A stretch of DNA of 64,000 bases from Capsulimonas corticalis (GTDB taxonomy: Bacteria > Armatimonadota > Armatimonadia > Armatimonadales > Capsulimonadaceae): positions 3,224,001 to 3,288,000 of the forward strand of contig NZ_AP025739.1 of assembly GCF_003574315.2 (NCBI RefSeq), written 5' to 3'. Below, piece after piece: positions 23,554-31,365 of this stretch (position 1 is the stretch's first letter; each line of letters starts with the position of its first letter). Below the pieces are notes generated by a model. It had not been told where the DNA came from and searched no databases. It saw nothing but the letters and a program-made list of their open reading frames with translations. The position numbers and the translations under genes were made by a program.

Positions 23554-25440
23554 TTACGTCATCTTTTGCAGCCATAGGGCAAGAAGAGACGCCTTGAGCG
23601 GAAGCTCGGCGTCCTCCCACGACGGCTGAATCGCGAAGCGATCCAAGCTGGAGCGAATGGAACTCATGTTGACGTATTGCGAAAGCGAATTTCCGTCGCT
23701 TGCTAACATCGCTTCGATACGCTGTATATCGAAAGCCGCGAAAGTATGAAGGAAGTTATGTCCCAAATCGGATTTTCCGCCCCTCCATTGAATTTGTTCG
23801 GGTAAGACGCCCGTCATTGCCTTTCGCATGATCCAGCGCGTCCAACCATCGCGAAGTTTTTGATCCGGCGGGACTCCCAGACAGAATTCCACCAGCCGGC
23901 GATCGAAAAACGGATAGCGTACTTCGAGAGAGAAGGCGGCGGACGCATGGTCGGTGATCTCCAGCACATGCGGAACAATCCCCCTCGACATTCGGTAGTG
24001 ATGACTTTCTTTTTCCGTGAGGCAGGGGCGCCGGCCAACGCCCAGCAGCACGTTCGACCGCTCATGAAAACGAGTGCGAGTTTGAAAGTCAGCGTTCAAA
24101 CAGGCCGAAAGGACGCTGGCGGGCGGCTGTCGCCGACGGGCGGCTTTCCATACGCCGAGCATGGCTTTGGGGACGAATGGGTAAACCGCCTGGGTCGCAA
24201 TGAGAGTTCGAGTGGAGCCGTTGAGATTGCGCGCCACCCCCTTCGCCTCCCTCAGCAGGGTCGGCCAGCGCATTGCGCGCGCGAGTTCGGTCAGGCGGGA
24301 GACGCCGTGAGAGACTGTTGTATCGCCGTCAAGACCGTCGAGAAGCACGCCGACCCCAGCCGTTTTCGCGGCTGCGTACATTGCCCAGTGCAAAAATAGA
24401 TTGGGACCAGTAAAAGGCTGGTCTTGAGCGCTGAGCATCTGGTCGATATTTGAAAAAGGGCCGATCCGGTCTCCATGGACTTTGTGCGGCTCCATGCCTC
24501 CCATATCCAGAGCCGCACGCATATAGTCGCGTTCATCGGACTTAGGCACGTCGTCAAAAACGACGGAAAATGTCTGGAGGGGCTCCCGCCCATCCTTTTG
24601 CAGGTATTGTGAGGCGGCGCAGGCGATGGACGACGAATCGAGGCCGCCGCTGAGCGTGGAGCCAAGCGGAGTATTTGCGCGGGATCGGGAATGGACTGCT
24701 TGGAGGAAGATGGAGCGAAATGCTTCGGCGTACTCGGCGTCTGATGATAGCCGGATGTCCTGAGCGGCTTCCACGGACCAGTAGGGCTGCATCGAGATCT
24801 CGCCGTCACGCACCATCATGCTGTGCGCTGGCGGCAGCTTGAAAATCCGCTGATAGAACGTATGCTGCAAATCTTCCGCGTAACCCGCCAGATACTCTAA
24901 GACGCGGTCTTCATTGACGAGGCGCTGCGCCTCCGGCATTGCCAGCAGGCCCTTAATCTCCGAGGCGAATAGGAAAAGATCGTGATGTTTGTAATAGTAA
25001 AATGGCCGAACGCCAAAGTGATCTCTGGCGCAGAATAATGTCTTGTCGCTTCGGTCCCAGATAGCAAACGCGAAATCTCCGAGAAGCTTCTCAGGGCATT
25101 GTGGTCCCCACTTTTCATAGGAGGCAAGGATGATCTGGCCGTCGGTAATTGGATCTGGGGATCGCTGGGGAATTTGCAGACGCGCGATGAGTTCGTCTCG
25201 GTTGTCCAGTCGGGCGTCGGCGGTCATTACTCGGTCGTTCGCGGCGTCACGAAGGGGCGCCTGCTCGAAGTGCGATTCGCGCGTCGTTCTCAGAAGACTG
25301 CTTCCGAATGCGGCTGAGCCGTCCACCCAGCAGTTAACAGGGCTCGAGCCGCGATGCGCAAGCGCCTCCATCATTTGCTCAAGCCCATGCGGCGGAGCCG
25401 GTCGATCGTCTGCAAGCAAAATACCCGCAATAGCGCTCAA
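23554..25440 (-). CDS. Lasso cyclase (asparagine synthetase-like, C protein)
   Basis: 628 aa. Asparagine synthetase B-like: an N-terminal glutaminase-like domain (about 1-210, MSAIAGILLADDRP, HRGSSPVNCW, DGQIILASYEKWG, LLGDFAFAIWD, RDHFGVRPFYY) and a C-terminal ATP-pyrophosphatase domain with the PP-loop SGGLDSSS near 265-272. Start is TTG 25438-25440 with GGAGAG eight bases upstream. This gives M-S-A-I-A-G, so the catalytic Cys2 of true glutaminases is replaced by Ser, as in lasso cyclases, which adenylate the ring Asp/Glu instead of making Asn. First gene of the lasso operon, 102 bp before the precursor. Confidence 0.92.
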   Translation of the reverse strand: MSAIAGILLADDRPAPPHGLEQMMEALAHRGSSPVNCWVDGSAAFGSSLLRTTRESHFEQAPLRDAANDRVMTADARLDNRDELIARLQIPQRSPDPITDGQIILASYEKWGPQCPEKLLGDFAFAIWDRSDKTLFCARDHFGVRPFYYYKHHDLFLFASEIKGLLAMPEAQRLVNEDRVLEYLAGYAEDLQHTFYQRIFKLPPAHSMMVRDGEISMQPYWSVEAAQDIRLSSDAEYAEAFRSIFLQAVHSRSRANTPLGSTLSGGLDSSSIACAASQYLQKDGREPLQTFSVVFDDVPKSDERDYMRAALDMGGMEPHKVHGDRIGPFSNIDQMLSAQDQPFTGPNLFLHWAMYAAAKTAGVGVLLDGLDGDTTVSHGVSRLTELARAMRWPTLLREAKGVARNLNGSTRTLIATQAVYPFVPKAMLGVWKAARRRQPPASVLSACLNADFQTRTRFHERSNVLLGVGRRPCLTEKESHHYRMSRGIVPHVLEITDHASAAFSLEVRYPFFDRRLVEFCLGVPPDQKLRDGWTRWIMRKAMTGVLPEQIQWRGGKSDLGHNFLHTFAAFDIQRIEAMLASDGNSLSQYVNMSSIRSSLDRFAIQPSWEDAELPLKASLLALWLQKMT

Positions 25441-25537
25441 ATCTGATGCTCTCCAAACGATTACTGGGCAGACTTCGACTGTAAAGCGAAGTCTACCCAG
25501 CAAATGGCTCTTCGAAGCATGACAAAATTTTTGGCGG

Positions 25538-28219
25538 CTACGCGGCTCTCACATCGCGTTCTTTCGCCATGGGAGTGTGCGCGGGCGAGGATGTCTCCGG
25601 GACGATTGGGCGGCGGCGCTGGGCGGCGCGCAGGAACGCCGTGGCGGAGACCGGGTCGAACTGCGTGCCGATATTTTTCTCGATTTCCGCGAGCGCTTTG
25701 TCCCAGTCCATGCCCTTGCGGTAAGGCCGGTCGGTCGTCATCGCGCTGAAGGCGTCCGCAACCGCCAGGATCCGTCCCAGCAGGGGGATTTCATTGCCGG
25801 CGAGGCCGTTCGGGTATCCCTTCCCGTCCCAGCGTTCGTGATGGGAGCGCACCGCGTCCAGCGACGATTCCATGCCGGGCAGCGCGCCGACGAGCAGGGC
25901 GCCCAGATGGGGGTGCTGCTTCATGATCTCGTACTCTTCGGCGGTGAGGCGACCCGGCTTGCGCAGGATGCTGTCCGGGACGCCGATCTTGCCGACATCG
26001 TGCAGAAGGCCGCCGATGCGGATGTCGCGCATCGTCTCGTCGGATTGGCCTAGCTCGGCGGCGATCCACAGCGCGAAGTCCGTGACGTCTTCGGAGTGGC
26101 GGCGCGTATATCGGTCTTTGTTGTCGACGGCGGTCACCATGGAGTCCAGAGTGCCGAAGGACTGTTCCGCGCGAAGCTTTCGGTTCGACCGCTGCGTGGA
26201 GCTCGTCTGCGCGATGCCGGTGTCCGAAACCTTGGCTTCATAGAGGTTGCCGTCGGCGGCGTTCAAAAGGTCGTGGCGGGTCAGGCCGTCGTTGGGGAAA
26301 TCCGCGATGCCGAGGCTCAGGCCGATGGGGACGATGCGCTCGTCGCCGGGGCGGCGGAACCCGTCGAAGTTGATCCGGTCGCGCAGCGTCTCCGCGAGTT
26401 TCCGGGCGTCGTTCGCCGTGGTGTCCGGCAGGAGCATGATAAACTCGTCCCCGCCGTAGCGGCCCGCCAGATCGCCTTCGCGGCACGTTTCACTCAGCGC
26501 GCTCGCCACGTGCTTGAGAACCTGATCTCCCGTCGGGTGCCCATAGGTATCGTTGAACAGCTTGAAGTTGTCCAGGTCCATCATGATGACGGACAGCGGG
26601 CGGTTCGTCGCCGTCGCCACTTCGAACTCCCGATCCAGGCGCTGGTGGATGGCGCGATGGTTGAAGAGGTCGGTGACGGAATCGCGATCGGCCGCATCCT
26701 TGGCGGTTTGATATTGGCGCGCATTGTTCAGCGCGGCCCCGACTTCCAGGCCGACGCCCTCGACGACTTTGATATCGGAGGAGTCAAACGCGCTTGCCCA
26801 GCGAACGAAACCGATCGACCCGAGAACCTGTCCGTGCCACAGCAAAGGCGCGCGCAGATAGGCTCCGCCGCATGGCAAATCGAGGATTTCGATCGCGCCG
26901 CAGCGCTCCAGGCTTTCGATCCAGGCGAAGTCGGTTCCATGCTCTTCGAACCCTGTTTCCCGGACGATGGGGAAAATTGAGCCGAGCGGATCGTCGATAT
27001 TGCCGAGGCGAATGACCGCCGCATCGGAACCAAGAACGGTGGGGGCGTGCGTGATCACCTGATTGAGCACTTGATCGTAGTCGAGCGTGGTGTTGATTTC
27101 TTTGGTCAGGCGATGGAGCGCCGCGAGCTGCTCCGTGCGCCACTCGAGCTGGCGGGTTCGCTGGGCGACCGTTTCCTCCAGCCCTTCATTCGTATGTTTG
27201 AGCTGAATGGTCAAACGCCGGTTTTCCGTCAGCGTGAAAACCTGGCGCAGAATCACCAGCAAAATCAGCACAAGGCCGGTCACGAGGGTGGAGGCGCCGA
27301 TCTGGTGGAGCGGCGGTTCATTATAATCGCGAACGCAGATCACGGCGAACGCGGCGAAGGCGGCCATGTACGGGAAGAGCATTTGCAGGATGCTGCCCTG
27401 CGTGTTCGTGACAAGCGTGCGCTCTCTGGCCGCTTCATCCTTTTTGGTGGCGGGCAGCCACATCGGCAAAACCAGCGCGTATCCCATCATAATCCAGCCG
27501 AACGAGCAGGCCCAGTCCGACCAGCTGCCCGTATGATAGGAATTGTTCAGGGTCATGATGGCGAATGATGTGTCGAAAAACGCGAGCAGGGCCATGCCGA
27601 TTGCGAGGAAGATGCAGGAGCGGCGCAGCACACGGTCCGTGACCATGGTTTTGATCAAGACGATCACGCCGAAGATCGTCACGACGTCTCCGAGTGGATA
27701 AGCGACGGTAATCACTTTTCCTACAAAAGTCATGTCCGACTGCGCCCATTGCCGGTCGATGACGAAGTGCCAGCTCAGCATTCCCGCCGCGAGCGCGGCG
27801 ATGGCGCTGTCGAGGACCAGGCGCGCTCGTCCGGCGACGGGCATACTGCCGAACAGCAGGAAAACGCCCACGATCAGGCACGGATACGCGCCGAGGTAGC
27901 CGGCGTCCGACCATCCAGGGAACGGCACTTCGACGCCGCGAACGCTTTCGTAATACGTCCACGTGATCTGTCCCAGCGCGAAGGAAAAGCCCGCCATGCC
28001 GATCAGCAGCCAGCCGATACGGCGTAAAGCGCTCGTGTGCTTGCCGTGCAGAAAGTAGGAGATGCCCCCAACTCCCGTCAGCAGCGGCGGAGCGATCTGG
28101 TACGTATTGAAGAAGGCGTCATAAAACTTGCGCGTCCCGGGATGGAGGATGAGCATGAACACGAACAGCAAGGCGTAACAGATCGTGGCCCAAACTATTC
28201 CTTTATGTATTCTGGACAT
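25538..28219 (-). CDS. Membrane-bound GAF-GGDEF-HD-GYP protein (c-di-GMP turnover)
   Basis: 893 aa. N-terminal about ten hydrophobic helices (residues 1-325), a coiled linker with NEGLEETVAQRTRQLEWRTEQLAALHRL, a GAF domain (about 385-515), a GGDEF diguanylate cyclase domain with intact RYGGDEF near 588, and an HD-GYP phosphodiesterase domain with IGGLLHDVGKIGVPDS near 745 and HHERWDGKGYPNG. Both catalytic motifs look intact, so it may make and break cyclic di-GMP, gated by the membrane/GAF sensor. No clear ribosome-binding site directly before the ATG. Same GGDEF-HD-GYP pairing as the regulator at 33865. Confidence 0.93.
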   Translation of the reverse strand: MSRIHKGIVWATICYALLFVFMLILHPGTRKFYDAFFNTYQIAPPLLTGVGGISYFLHGKHTSALRRIGWLLIGMAGFSFALGQITWTYYESVRGVEVPFPGWSDAGYLGAYPCLIVGVFLLFGSMPVAGRARLVLDSAIAALAAGMLSWHFVIDRQWAQSDMTFVGKVITVAYPLGDVVTIFGVIVLIKTMVTDRVLRRSCIFLAIGMALLAFFDTSFAIMTLNNSYHTGSWSDWACSFGWIMMGYALVLPMWLPATKKDEAARERTLVTNTQGSILQMLFPYMAAFAAFAVICVRDYNEPPLHQIGASTLVTGLVLILLVILRQVFTLTENRRLTIQLKHTNEGLEETVAQRTRQLEWRTEQLAALHRLTKEINTTLDYDQVLNQVITHAPTVLGSDAAVIRLGNIDDPLGSIFPIVRETGFEEHGTDFAWIESLERCGAIEILDLPCGGAYLRAPLLWHGQVLGSIGFVRWASAFDSSDIKVVEGVGLEVGAALNNARQYQTAKDAADRDSVTDLFNHRAIHQRLDREFEVATATNRPLSVIMMDLDNFKLFNDTYGHPTGDQVLKHVASALSETCREGDLAGRYGGDEFIMLLPDTTANDARKLAETLRDRINFDGFRRPGDERIVPIGLSLGIADFPNDGLTRHDLLNAADGNLYEAKVSDTGIAQTSSTQRSNRKLRAEQSFGTLDSMVTAVDNKDRYTRRHSEDVTDFALWIAAELGQSDETMRDIRIGGLLHDVGKIGVPDSILRKPGRLTAEEYEIMKQHPHLGALLVGALPGMESSLDAVRSHHERWDGKGYPNGLAGNEIPLLGRILAVADAFSAMTTDRPYRKGMDWDKALAEIEKNIGTQFDPVSATAFLRAAQRRRPIVPETSSPAHTPMAKERDVRAA

Positions 28220-28386
28220 GCGTTAGCTACTCTTTTCCTCCGTATCGAATTCCACATGGATGGAATTGTCTCGGAGACAACCATCGTGACGTGCGCCGAA
28301 CGCGCTTCTTCACTTTGGTAATAATACTCGCTTAATGTTTCGGCAAAAATCGCTCCGAGCATTAGGTCGTCATGACGGAATGTCAC
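28195..28386 (-). CDS. Possible small protein between the Crp and GGDEF genes
   Basis: A 63-codon frame from GTG 28386, overlapping the Crp/Fnr stop by 17 bases and the start of the GGDEF gene by 25. The product contains ETLSEYYYQSEEARSAHVTM and ends in a basic stretch. Family unknown. It fills the 150-bp gap well, but no clear ribosome-binding site precedes it and the frame may be chance. Confidence 0.3.
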   Translation of the reverse strand: MTFRHDDLMLGAIFAETLSEYYYQSEEARSAHVTMVVSETIPSMWNSIRRKRVANACPEYIKE

Positions 28387-29050
28387 CGGAATCCGAAATT
28401 CTGCGGAGAATATCGAAATTCTGGATCGTGACGGTGCGTCCGTTGACAGTGATGGCCCCGGCTTCTTTCAAACTTCCCAGCGTTCGCGAGACCACATCGC
28501 GCACCGTTCCGATCTGGCTGGCGATCTCCTCGTTCGTATCGGCGAGTCGAAAGGTCGCGCGTCCTTCCGAAGCGCGCATCAAATGGGCCGCCAAACGCAC
28601 GCGCACGCTGTGCATCGTCTGGGCCTCTAGCATCACCACCAGTTTGCGCATTCGTATTGACAGGGCGCGCAGGGCCAGGATCGCGATCTGCGGGTGCAGC
28701 GCCATCATCTTTTGAAACTGAGCGCGCGGCACGACAAGGACGCGCGTCCCGTCCTCGGCGGCCTCCGCGCTCGCCGGATAGTTCCCCCCGTCGAACAAGG
28801 GCAGCTCGCTCACGCTGGCGCCCGGCGTTTCCAGTCCAAGCGTCAATTCGCGGCCCCGATTGTCCAGCTTATAGACCTTGACGGATCCCGACAGCACCAC
28901 GATGAGGCCCACGCAGGCGTCATGCTCCGAGACTAGCAGCTCGCCTCGGGTCAGTTTTCGCTCTCGCCCCGCCTCCGCGATCTCCATCAAAACTGTTTCC
29001 GGCAGTTCTTTGAGGAACGGAACCCGCGCTAGTGCTTCTTTACGCTCCAC
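28370..29050 (-). CDS. Crp/Fnr-family transcriptional regulator
   Basis: 226 aa. Cyclic nucleotide-binding-like N-terminal domain (FLKELPETVLMEIAEAGRERKLTRGELL, IVVLSGSVKVYKLDNRGRELTLGL, PGASVSELPLFDGGNYPASAEA), dimerisation helix and C-terminal winged helix-turn-helix (TNEEIASQIGTVRDVVSRTLGSLKEAGAITV). It has no N-terminal Cys cluster of the FNR type, so direct oxygen sensing through an iron-sulfur cluster is unlikely. Divergent from the ferredoxin gene across 160 bp, which makes the ferredoxin a plausible target. Confidence 0.93.
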   Translation of the reverse strand: MERKEALARVPFLKELPETVLMEIAEAGRERKLTRGELLVSEHDACVGLIVVLSGSVKVYKLDNRGRELTLGLETPGASVSELPLFDGGNYPASAEAAEDGTRVLVVPRAQFQKMMALHPQIAILALRALSIRMRKLVVMLEAQTMHSVRVRLAAHLMRASEGRATFRLADTNEEIASQIGTVRDVVSRTLGSLKEAGAITVNGRTVTIQNFDILRRISDSGDIPS

Positions 29051-29212
29051 AATGCCCCATTTCCTGCTCCCGTATGCCCGCTATGACGAAAGTCATTGCC
29101 GGAGCCCGTATTCTCACGGTATCTTAGAACCGTGATCGTGCTCATTGCGATTAGTATAGCGTACTACGGTGATTAGCGCCAGACGCTTTTTTGTGGAAAG
29201 GAACACGAAACC

Positions 29213-29485
29213 ATGCCGTATGTCATTACCGAGCCCTGCGCCGGAACGAAAGATAAATCGTGCGTCGCCGTCTGCCCGGTCGATTGTATTCACGAAGGAA
29301 CCGTGGAAGTCGACGGCGTTCTGATCGACCAGCTCTTCATCGATCCCGCCGAATGCATCGACTGCGGCCTATGCGAGCCGGAGTGCCCCGTGGACGCCAT
29401 CTTCATGGAGGATGAAGTCCCGGCGCAATGGTCCCAGTATATTGAGATCAACGCGGAGTTCTATAAGACGGGCAAGCGCGCTTAA
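29213..29485 (+). CDS. fdxA: 7Fe ferredoxin
   Basis: 90-aa electron carrier of the FdxA type. The first cluster region is EPCAGTKDKSCVAVCPVDC (C-x7-C-x3-C-P pattern of [3Fe-4S] plus [4Fe-4S] ferredoxins) and the second is CIDCGLCEPECP. The C-terminal extension (QWSQYIEINAEFY) is typical of the family. AAAGGA lies about ten bases before the ATG. Followed by a very strong terminator, so it is monocistronic. Partner enzymes are not in the window. Confidence 0.95.
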   Translation: MPYVITEPCAGTKDKSCVAVCPVDCIHEGTVEVDGVLIDQLFIDPAECIDCGLCEPECPVDAIFMEDEVPAQWSQYIEINAEFYKTGKRA

Positions 29486-29521
29486 ACAATCTCCCCCGGC
29501 CACACGGCCGGGGGAGATTGT
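29486..29521 (+). terminator. Strong hairpin after the ferredoxin gene
   Basis: Perfect 16-bp stem with a 4-base loop: acaatctcccccggcc, acac, ggccgggggagattgt, starting at the base after the stop codon. It is followed by cggatt rather than a T run. Confidence 0.8.
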
Positions 29522-29629
29522 CGGATTCGGCGTTCGCTTCCGGAACAATGCGCCCGTCAAAGTCGTAAATCACTTTGCATGCACAACGCGCCGAGCAGCC
29601 GAAGCTGCGCGCATTCTCAAGGAGCTGGA

Positions 29630-30118
29630 ATGAACGAAGATATGCAAGGATTGAACCGCCGAGAAGTTTTGCAGGCGGCGGCGGGCGCGGGCGCCCTTCT
29701 GCTGCTGCCCGCCGCAAGCCAGGCGAAGGACGACGCCGCGACTCCGAAGGATACCGCCCAGTGGACATCCGTGGGGAAGGCCGCCGACTTTCCGCTGAAT
29801 ACGCCCACGCGCGTCGCGGTCGGAGACCTGGCGCTGTCCGTCACGCGCACGAGTGAAAAGGACGTCACCGCCGTCAACCTGAAGTGCACGCATCGCGGGT
29901 GCGAAGTCAAGTGGGACGGCGGCAAAACGCGTTATGCGTGTCCTTGCCATGAAGCGCAGTTTGCCGCTGACGGAAAAAACCTTGTCGGGACCCGGCGCTC
30001 GCCCGCCGAGCTGCTGCCCGCGCTCTCAACCGCGCCGGCGCGCCGGAACGGCGATCAGATTGAAGTCGATTTGAGCGCGCTCACCGCAGGCGCTGCGGAC
30101 CCCGCGCCCGCCCACTAA
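29630..30118 (+). CDS. Tat-exported Rieske [2Fe-2S] protein
   Basis: 162 aa. A twin-arginine signal (NRREVLQAAAGAGALLLLP ending SQA) is followed by a Rieske domain with cluster ligands CTHRGC and CPCHEAQF. Start ATG 29630 is chosen for AAGGAG six bases upstream and for placing the RR motif at the N-terminus. Periplasmic electron transfer is likely. No cytochrome b or oxygenase subunit is adjacent, so the partner is unknown. A second protein of the same type is at 57234. Confidence 0.9.
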   Translation: MNEDMQGLNRREVLQAAAGAGALLLLPAASQAKDDAATPKDTAQWTSVGKAADFPLNTPTRVAVGDLALSVTRTSEKDVTAVNLKCTHRGCEVKWDGGKTRYACPCHEAQFAADGKNLVGTRRSPAELLPALSTAPARRNGDQIEVDLSALTAGAADPAPAH

Positions 30119-30148
30119 CTCTGCGTCGATCGAAGACACAATTTCACG

Positions 30149-30184
30149 GCCCGGAAAACACCTGTGTTTTCCGGGCTTGTTTTA
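30149..30184 (+). terminator. Intrinsic terminator after the Rieske gene
   Basis: gcccggaaaacac (30149-30161) pairs perfectly with gtgttttccgggc (30164-30176), followed by ttgtttta. Confidence 0.88.
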
Positions 30185-30352
30185 TTTCCGGGCTCGCATT
30201 CCTCAAATCCTCGTATCGTTTCCAGATATTTATTTCCTCGCAATTTTGCGTAAGTCCGCTAAATATGTCGGTGGGAAATGCCGATACTAAAACCGTCGAA
30301 CCCTGCGGGTTCATCCCTTTTCGTTTTCCATTCCGGTGAGAGTCGTCTACTT

Positions 30353-31363
30353 GTGAAGCGTTTTATTTCTCTGACAATGCTTGTCGCGGCCGTCGTATGC
30401 GGAATGGTCTGCGTCCGAGCGAATGCGGATTCCAGTCCGCCCAAGCGGCGCGTGCTGGTCGTGAAATCGCGCGACATCAGCTTTTACGCGCCTGCGTCAC
30501 AGGGGTTTGTCAAGGGATTGAAGTCCCGAGGATATGGCGACACGACCGACATCACCATCCTCGCGCTGTCGGGAGACAAAAATCAGGATCAGCAGACGAT
30601 CAAGGCGCAGATTCAGAAAAACAACAGCCTGATCTTTACCCTGGGAACGGACGCGACACGGACGATCGCCGAAGCGCATCCGACATGTCCCTGCGTGTTC
30701 AGCATGATCCTGGATCCGATCAGCCTGGGCGTCGCCAAATCTCTGGCGCAGCCCGGCGGCGTCTTTACCGGCACGACGCTCCAGGTTAGCGCGGGCAAGC
30801 AGCTCGATGCGCTGCAGCAGATTCTGCCCCAGGCGCAAAAAGTCGGCCTGCTCTATACCGACGGCGACGCCACCTCGCTCGCGTTTTTGAGCGCCGCCAC
30901 TCAGGACGCCGCCAAGCTGAATATCGAAATCGTGTCGAAGGCGATGACGCCCACGACCGATCGGAAGGCGGCGCTGGAGGAATTGGCGGGGAAAGTCGGC
31001 GCCTTCTGGCTGATCGTCGACCCCGCTTCGGCCGGCCCGCAGGCGCTGGCCGATACGCTGGACGTCGCGAAAAGCCACAAGCTGCCGGTGCTGGGAACGT
31101 CGAGCGCCAACGTTCACGCCGGCGCGCTGCTGGCGCTTTCGGCCAATCTTCAAGACCTGGGCGATGTGAACGCCGAGATGGCGGCGCCGCTTCTGGATGG
31201 ATCGGCGCAGCCCGGACAGACCAGCGTGCGCGGACCGCGCCAGACGATGCTTTCGGTGAACCTGGACGCCGCTTCGGCGCTTGGTCTGACGGTGCCCAAC
31301 TCCGTACTTCGATTGGCTGATGAAGTTGTCGATTCCGGCGCGGCTAAGAGCGGCTCGAAATAA
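30353..31363 (+). CDS. ABC-type substrate-binding protein (TrpX/PF04392-like)
   Basis: 336 aa. Signal peptide (KRFISLTMLVAAVVCGMV...ANA), then a two-lobed periplasmic-binding fold: RRVLVVKSRDISFYAPASQGFVKGL, FTLGTDATRTIAE, TCPCVFSMILDPISLGVAKSLAQPGGVFTGTT (hallmark of the family), QKVGLLYTDGDATS. GTG 30353 gives the signal peptide; the frame is open from 30278 but the added residues lack a site. No ABC permease or ATPase is present. It is two bases upstream of the histidine kinase, so it probably serves as a periplasmic ligand sensor for that kinase rather than for import. Confidence 0.85.
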   Translation: MKRFISLTMLVAAVVCGMVCVRANADSSPPKRRVLVVKSRDISFYAPASQGFVKGLKSRGYGDTTDITILALSGDKNQDQQTIKAQIQKNNSLIFTLGTDATRTIAEAHPTCPCVFSMILDPISLGVAKSLAQPGGVFTGTTLQVSAGKQLDALQQILPQAQKVGLLYTDGDATSLAFLSAATQDAAKLNIEIVSKAMTPTTDRKAALEELAGKVGAFWLIVDPASAGPQALADTLDVAKSHKLPVLGTSSANVHAGALLALSANLQDLGDVNAEMAAPLLDGSAQPGQTSVRGPRQTMLSVNLDAASALGLTVPNSVLRLADEVVDSGAAKSGSK

Positions 31364-31365
31364 CC

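Noticed and set aside
23554-25440. Ordinary asparagine synthetase (asnB)
   Set aside because: The N-terminal nucleophile Cys is absent and the gene is next to RRE, leader peptidase and a lasso-leader precursor; the lasso cyclase explanation fits better.
28220-28369. Cyclic di-GMP riboswitch upstream of the GGDEF-HD-GYP gene
   Set aside because: The conserved GEMM-I/II blocks were looked for on the minus strand and not found.
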